Positions 29,892 to 34,695 of a stretch of DNA of 34,695 bases are shown here, piece after piece (positions within the stretch are counted from its first letter, which is position 1; every line of letters begins with the position of its first letter). The DNA comes from Penium margaritaceum (taxonomy: Eukaryota; Streptophyta; Zygnematophyceae; Desmidiales; Peniaceae), in the NCBI GenBank assembly GCA_023375785.1, contig SZWC01000095.1, positions 459,196-493,890 of the forward strand, read 5' to 3'. Under the pieces are notes generated by a model. That model saw only the letters and a list, made by a program, of their open reading frames with translations, ran no database searches and was not told where the DNA came from. The translations under genes were made by a program, and so were the position numbers.

Positions 29892-31200
29892 GGACAGCCC
29901 GGGATTGTAGAAGGAGTGCGTAGTGACGACGCCAAAGCCCGGATAGAAGGAACACTCATCGGTGAAGGGAACGCCGGCATCGACGGCTGCAGATGATGGT
30001 ACTGAGGAGCTGGCGTCTGTTGGATCGGGGTTGCGGTCGGAGGAGTGGAGATGTTGGACGGGATGGAGGCGTCGAGGGCGGCGACAGTGACGGTGGCGGA
30101 GGGCAGACGGCGCTCCCGCTGGCGACGCATGATGGCGATGATGCTAGCATTTTCTGTCGGTAGCGGGTACGTGTACCACCCATGTCCAAGCTGGCCACAG
30201 TTGTGGCAAACCGAGCCACAGCCACTGCACCCAGTTGACTGTTGCTGCGGCTATTGCTGCTGACCCTTGCCTTTCTTGCCCCGACGCTTCTTCTTTCCCG
30301 GCAACAAGGAGCTGGTGGAAGTCGCTGATGTGGGGGAGGCGACGGCCACACAGGCAACGACAGGTGAGACGAGGGCCTCTGTGCGCTAGAGGCGGGACTC
30401 CAGATGAGCTTCCTCAACCCTCAGGAAGAGCTCGTATGCCCAGGGCATGACGGTGCCCTGGGCCGCCATGGTGGAGAGGACCTCCTAGGAATAGTGGACG
30501 AAGACGTCCGCGTACGTACTGGTGGCACCGCGCTTGATGGTGAGGAGCGCGACAAGAGGGGGTGGAGCACAAGTGCCGAGGCGACGGAGGATGTCCTTAG
30601 CCTGCTGCCAATAGGCAGTGACGATCTCGATCTCCCCCATGTACAAGGAGTTGTACTCCCACAGCAGACGGCTGGTCTGAGCCTCGCTGGATAGACAATG
30701 GGGACGAGTGAGAACATACCACGTGGCAGCAAGGTCTGGTGTCTTGCCAAAGGTCAAGTCGCCGAGGAAGGGCTCTAGGGCTGGGTTGGACGCTTGAGGA
30801 GCGACGGGGACGAGACCGCGTGCGGTGCGACCAGCGTCTTAGATGTGGTCGGCCTAGGTGGACTCGTACGGAAGGGTGTAGTATGCCCACAAGCCCTCAC
30901 CCTGCGCCCAGATGCGGAAGCTGAACTCCCAGCTCCGGAACTGCTCGCCAGCCTGAAGAGCGGGGGCGGCGTCTCAAAGTCCTTGGGCCTGCGGCCGGCG
31001 CCCAGCGTGGGGCCAAGGATTGAGGTCATAGTTTGCCGCTGGCGCTGAGTCTACAACTGCGATAGGTAATGCGTAGCAGCAGACATAGCAAGGCTTGAGT
31101 GCCCAGGAGAGATGAAAGACGGCGGGCCACTGTTGTGAGTCTGAGAGGCCGACGGCTGCAATGCTGCAAGCTACTCTATCAGAGCGGCAAGCTATTGTTG
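29892..31200 (-). pseudogene. Gag of Copia E
   Basis: The minus strand starts with SDPLAAIQQ near 31200, with two TAG codons where D has CAG (31192-31194 and 31171-31173). Then TMTSILGPTLGAGRRPKDFE, QFRSWEFSFRIWAQGEGLW, DLAATWYVLTRPHCLSSEAQ and SRLLWEYNSLYMGEIEIVTA. TAG at 30485-30487 is in the same codon as the TAG at 21347 of D. The zinc knuckle at 30180-30209 reads CHNCGQLGHGWYTYP, with two Cys and one His but no final Cys at the usual spacing. Confidence 0.85.
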
Positions 31201-32660
31201 AATGGCGGCTAGGGGGTCAGAGACATCGTAGACGGAGCTTGTGGACTACTGCTACTGTTGCTGTTGCTGCTATTGCTGATGTTGTTATAGTTGTTGTTGC
31301 CGCTACGGCTAGTGCCGCTGCTGATGCTGCTGTTGCTGCTATTGCTGCTGCAGCTACTGCAAGAAAAGGAGGGGGTACCCCCCCTGGGGGTCCCCCTAAT
31401 GGAGGAGGACCCTTCCCTAGTGGGACATTTAGCCATAATGTTGGTACCCCTTTCTCTAGTTTTTCTTTCTCTCTTTTTTGTGCTACTGATGTCAGTAGTG
31501 ACATCACCATAGGATGGTTGACGTCAGCAGCTATTGTTTGCGTTATCTGTTGCTCCTCCTGCTATGGAGTTCCCCCCCTTTCTCTTGTTTTTTTGTTGAT
31601 GATGTCAGTAGGGACGTCAGAAATGATGTGAGCGAAAGGTAGCTGACATCAGCAGCGGTTATTATAGCCGCTGTTTTGCGGTTGCTGCAACCGCTCCTCT
31701 ACGACTGTAGTCACTACTGCTACCGTTGTTATTGCTACTGATCTTCTGTTGCAACACTTGCTGCGCCTACTACTGCTGCTGCTGCAGTTGTTGGTGCATC
31801 TGCGGTGGCTGTAGCTGTTGCAGATGCTGCTGCTTCTACTGCTGCTACTTCTGCTACTGCTATTGCTGCTGCTGCTACTATGGCTGCTCCAGCTACTGGA
31901 GCTGCTGCTGCTGCTTCTAAGCTGCTGTGTGCTGCTACGGCTGCTGTTGTGGCTGTGGCGGTGGCGGCAGCCACAGCAATGCCGTTGGCGGGGTAGGGGA
32001 TTTTTCCTTCATTTTTCTTTTCTTTTTGCTCGTCATAGCAAGCTCATTGCTCACTGCGAGCAGCGAGTCGCGAGCAACGAGCTTGCTGCTCGTTGTTGCG
32101 TGCTTAATGCTCGTTGCGAGCAACGGGCTGCGGGCGGCTGTAGCTACTATTGCTGCTGCTGCTATTGTTGCTGCTATTACTGTTGCTGCTGCTGCTAGTG
32201 CTCCTGTTGCTCGCTGCTGCTGCTACTACTAGCTGTTGCTGCGAGGTGCTGCTGCCGCGAGCTGATGCTGCTGCCGGCTGCTGCTGCGCACCACTATTAC
32301 TTGCTACAGCTGCCATTGCTTGCTGTTGTTGCAAGCTGCACCTACTGCTGCTTCAGGCTGCTGCTGCCAGCGACTCCACCTAGAGGACGTTGCCACGTGC
32401 GTCGTCGCCAGTAAGCGCCTGATGTGGCTTGCCGCTCACCTCCTCGCGTCTTGCGTGGGGATCGATTCTGCCGGAAAAAATCCGACAGCATTTCCCCTGG
32501 CCTAGTGGCCGTGGGAAAAACTCCGATGCCACCACCAGGCACATCAATTCTGTCAGAAAAAATCCAGAAGCATTTCCCCTGCACTGGCGCGTATGGGGGG
32601 TTCGCCGGCGTAGTCAGGCATCTGTACGCGAGTCCTCTGTTGTTGCTGTTGCTACACTCT
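31201..32660 (-). other. CAG/CTG-repeat leader of Copia E
   Basis: Between the primer site and gag lie interrupted CTG triplets on the plus strand (CAG on the minus strand), at about 31240-31360, 31710-31930 and 32150-32370. They are interrupted by TGACGTCA-like boxes (31487-31525, 31600-31650) and GCTCG/CGAGC palindromes (32040-32130). The order mirrors the leader of D. All open frames here are low-complexity readings of the triplets. Confidence 0.8.
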
Positions 32661-32674
32661 GGCTCTGATACCAA
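32661..32674 (-). other. Primer-binding site of Copia E for initiator Met tRNA
   Basis: The minus strand reads TGGTATCAGAGCCA, complementary to the last 14 bases of plant-type initiator tRNA-Met. It lies two bases inside the CA end of the LTR. This fixes the LTR boundary and the element's orientation. Confidence 0.93.
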
Positions 32675-32676
32675 AT

Positions 32677-33514
32677 GGAAAACTAGGCAGCATGTTAGGG
32701 TAGCAGCGTTGTTGATGCAGTGTGCAAGCTTCCACGCAACGCTGCTGCCCGCACAGTCTGCTGCTCTCAGACTAAGTCTGGAAGCTCTGGGTTTGTTACT
32801 CATAAATGCGCGCGCTAGTGTTAGCACCCGAAAGCAGCTGAAAACTGGAAGCAACTGATTATGAGTGAAGAATGAGCAACTATGGGAGACCCCTCCAAGT
32901 TCTAGCTCCCCCCCACTAGTATAGAACATGTTACTCAGCTAACCAGCCAATCAGAACATAGTCTAAGACTTATCTTCAGGCACGCATGGTTTTCTCGGTG
33001 ATGCCTGCCAGACTACCGACAGCCCAAAACCCGGGCGTCGTCCGTTTTGCCTGAAAACTGAACCATACCATGATACCGGCGCTGCAAATGCATTCGTGCG
33101 GTCAGAATCAGCTAGAAAAGTAGCAGCAAAGAGTTATGGCTGCCCGAACCCAGGCAGTGCCTACGACGGTCAATGATGCCAAACACTGCCACGGAGCAAG
33201 AGACATGGACCCTAGGCAGAGCATGATGCTGCAGATGCAATGGCAAAGTCAGAATTAGCGTTGGGTTCATGCAAACAGCATCTGTGGTAGCAGTAACCGG
33301 CGGCGGCCCGAACGCCGAGGAGGCCTGCCGATGGACCTCAGCACGTCATCGGAGGGAGGAGGCTCCAGCAAACTGCGAGTAGGCCTCAGAGAGCGTCGGC
33401 TCCATCGGACGACACTCCAGCAACGTGGAGTCTCGCCGTCAGTTATCTGTACACCGATGTACACAAGTCGGGAGGACACAACAGAACACAAAGAGAAATG
33501 CGCAAAAACCAACA
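32677..33514 (-). repeat. 5' LTR of Copia E, 838 bp
   Basis: On the minus strand it starts TGTTGGTTTTTGCGC at 33514 and ends TTTTCCA at 32677, immediately before the primer-binding site. Its first 520 bases align with the D LTR at 26459-26982. I did not find a convincing TATA box. It is the only complete LTR of this family in the window. Confidence 0.9.
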
Positions 33515-33519
33515 AAACC

Positions 33520-34212
33520 TGCCTACCATAAAATATGTCTATGAAATTGGAAATGATTTTAGGGCATGCAGGCCCATGCAAGAATGAACATGAGCTCTGT
33601 GTGTGAGTGCGATGCAAGACGGCAAGAATTTGGCTAAGTCTGGAACGCTGAGTATAAAGAACAAGGAGATTTTACAAATGAACCCCTAGCGGGCTTATAT
33701 AGGGGCACCGACAGCTAACCGCACCGAGCCCCGTTACCCCTGCTGAACCCAAATGAGTCAACAGGGAGAACACCATGCATACACCACGAGAGTAACAAAG
33801 GTGGTCTCCTCGAGGCACCGGAACAACTCTCCGAGTGCCCGGGTCTCGAACACCGAGAAGATATGAGCAGTGCCAAAACATCTCAGAATCAACGTCCAGA
33901 CATCACAGACAGCTTTCCCAACATCGGAAGCCCCACAATAGCCATCGGGTCTCCTCGTCGCACCAGTACAGTCAACCGGGTGCGCGGGTCTGAACCCACC
34001 GAGAAAACTCTCCCACCTCCTGACAAGCCCACATGGCTGCCGGAACGCATCGACCGCGTCTCGTCGGCGCTGTCGCAGGTGCTGGAGAAGTCTCGGTGCA
34101 ATCCGGAGGCCCGTCGTGTCGTCACGCCCTCCTCTGCCATATACCCCGAATGTGGGTATATCGGTAAATTAGCAGTGTCGGTCGTGACGGGTGGAAGCCA
34201 CACAAACCAACA
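33520..34212 (-). repeat. 3' LTR of a further reverse-strand element, G
   Basis: On the minus strand it begins TGTTGGTTTGTGTGG at 34212, directly after a purine tract, so it is the 3' LTR of an element whose body lies right of 34212. The proposed end is GGCA at 33520, five bases from the LTR of E. A TATA box lies about 510 bases inside. No second copy is available to confirm the 693-bp length. Confidence 0.65.
33694..33701 (-). promoter_or_regulatory. TATA box in the LTR of element G
   Basis: The minus strand reads TATATAAG within CCCCTATATAAGCCCGC, at the position expected for the U3 promoter, about 510 bases from the LTR start and 175 from its proposed end. Confidence 0.6.
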
Positions 34213-34222
34213 CTCCCCCTGG
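34213..34222 (-). other. Polypurine tract of element G
   Basis: The minus strand reads CCAGGGGGAG directly before TGTTGG at 34212, as expected for the plus-strand primer before a 3' LTR. Confidence 0.65.
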
Positions 34223-34695
34223 CTGACATAGCCGTCCACGCCAGAACGAATGAGCGAAGGCATGGAACAACAATGCATGGCAAGCCATAACATGCATGAG
34301 TCAACTCGCACAAACACACACACGCACACACACACTCGTCTCCTATCCATCTAGGGTCTCCCTGGACATTGGCGCAGCCCACCAAGTGTCTGGGTCTCGA
34401 CCATAAGAGGAGTGATGCACACACACACAAACCAGTGTAATGCACATCATACACATGTCAGAGGACAAGATGGTCTCCTCGCGACACTGGCGGTACCAGG
34501 GTCGGGGTCTCGACCACTACGAGCAATCCAACTCAATAGTATCATCATCCAAACACAAGATCAAGGGAGGATCTCCTCGTAACACGGGTGCAATGCACCA
34601 CGTGTCCGGGTCTCGACCAACAGCTCGCATGCACATGCCACACACAGTATAGCGACACACTAAGACACACGATCACATGGTCTCCTCGTGACACT
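34223..34695 (-). repeat. Irregular repeat array next to the LTR of G, running off the window
   Basis: A pair of motifs recurs: GGTCTCCTCG (or one-base variants) at about 34355, 34472, 34569 and 34679, each followed 30-40 bases later by GGGTCTCGACC (about 34392, 34505 and 34608). The same pair occurs inside the LTR of G at 33803/33841 and 33948/33985. Spacing is 98 to 117 bases. A short CA-rich microsatellite lies at 34308-34336. No coding frame is recognised. It is presumably the 3' internal region of G. Confidence 0.6.

Larger units (their letters stand above)
26979..33514 (-). mobile_element. Copia E: same family as D, opposite strand, 3' end deleted
   Basis: On the minus strand: 5' LTR (33514-32677), primer site, CAG-rich leader, gag, protease, integrase, 16-unit repeat linker and the beginning of RT. 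RT stops at about 26980 and the rest of RT, RNase H and the 3' LTR are gone. The protease and pre-integrase are the best kept of the D/E/F family, with intact DSG. It touches D tail to tail at 26979-26983. Confidence 0.92.

Noticed and set aside
28314..29910. Two plus-strand open frames of 297 and 290 codons
   Set aside because: They overlap the minus-strand integrase and protease of Copia E, which carry clear motifs. The plus-strand readings have none and exist only because the GC-rich opposite strand is also open.
10044..31194. Alternative genetic code with UAG read as glutamine
   Set aside because: Several UAG codons do fall at Gln positions, but TGA and TAA stops, frameshifts and lost catalytic residues occur in the same elements. 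Methylation-driven C-to-T decay explains the pattern more simply.
32661..32674. A tRNA gene
   Set aside because: Only the 3' terminal 14 bases of an initiator tRNA are present, with no cloverleaf around them. It is a primer-binding site next to an LTR end.
19345..33514. D and E as a recent inverted duplication (one large palindrome)
   Set aside because: The two arms differ at about one base in five in the LTR, have different repeat numbers and different stops, and only D has the inverted gag insert. They are separate insertions.

Overview
The window is a piece of plant-type nuclear genome made almost entirely of decayed LTR retrotransposons. I found no intact gene of any kind. The best lineage clue is the primer-binding site at 32661-32674. 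Its 14 bases are the 3' end of a plant-type initiator methionine tRNA, including CCA; animal initiator tRNAs differ here. Together with several Ty1/Copia lineages and a chromodomain-bearing Ty3/Gypsy element, this points to a streptophyte (land plant or charophyte alga). I cannot name the species.

Layout, left to right. Copia A (+, 1-3752) runs from a proline-rich region through protease, integrase, reverse transcriptase and RNase H; its left end is outside the window. Copia B (+, 4061-9776) is the most complete unit: 5' LTR, leader, one gag-pol frame with stops and two frame changes, polypurine tract, and a 3' LTR cut at 9776. Gypsy C (+, about 9777-14480) is a chromovirus with gag, protease, RT, RNase H, integrase and a C-terminal chromodomain. 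The stretch 14481-17659 is the least explained. It holds a reverse-strand Gypsy RNase H scrap (H, 15161-15735), a 16-bp tandem array, two copies of a 21-bp dyad and some unassigned open frames. Copia F (-, 17660-19340) is a remnant. Copia D (+, about 19345-26982) and Copia E (-, 33514 back to about 26980) belong to one family and meet tail to tail. At the right edge is the 3' LTR of another reverse-strand element, G (33520-34212), followed by an irregular repeat array that is probably G's 3' internal region.

All elements once worked the same way. Gag packaged the RNA, protease cut the polyprotein, RT and RNase H made cDNA from a tRNA primer, and integrase inserted it. All now carry stops, frameshifts, deletions or lost catalytic residues, so none looks autonomous.

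The most unusual signals are structural. (1) A 51-bp insertion in the Copia A integrase consists of two back-to-back palindromes. (2) Copia D carries an inverted copy of about 258 bp of its own gag, bounded by 25-bp inverted arms and a second 19-bp inverted scrap. (3) A 12-codon tandem repeat sits between integrase and RT in D, E and F. (4) Premature TAG codons often sit where a relative has Gln. (5) Junctions between inverted neighbours include one with short microhomology and a pair of LTRs exactly 5 bp apart.
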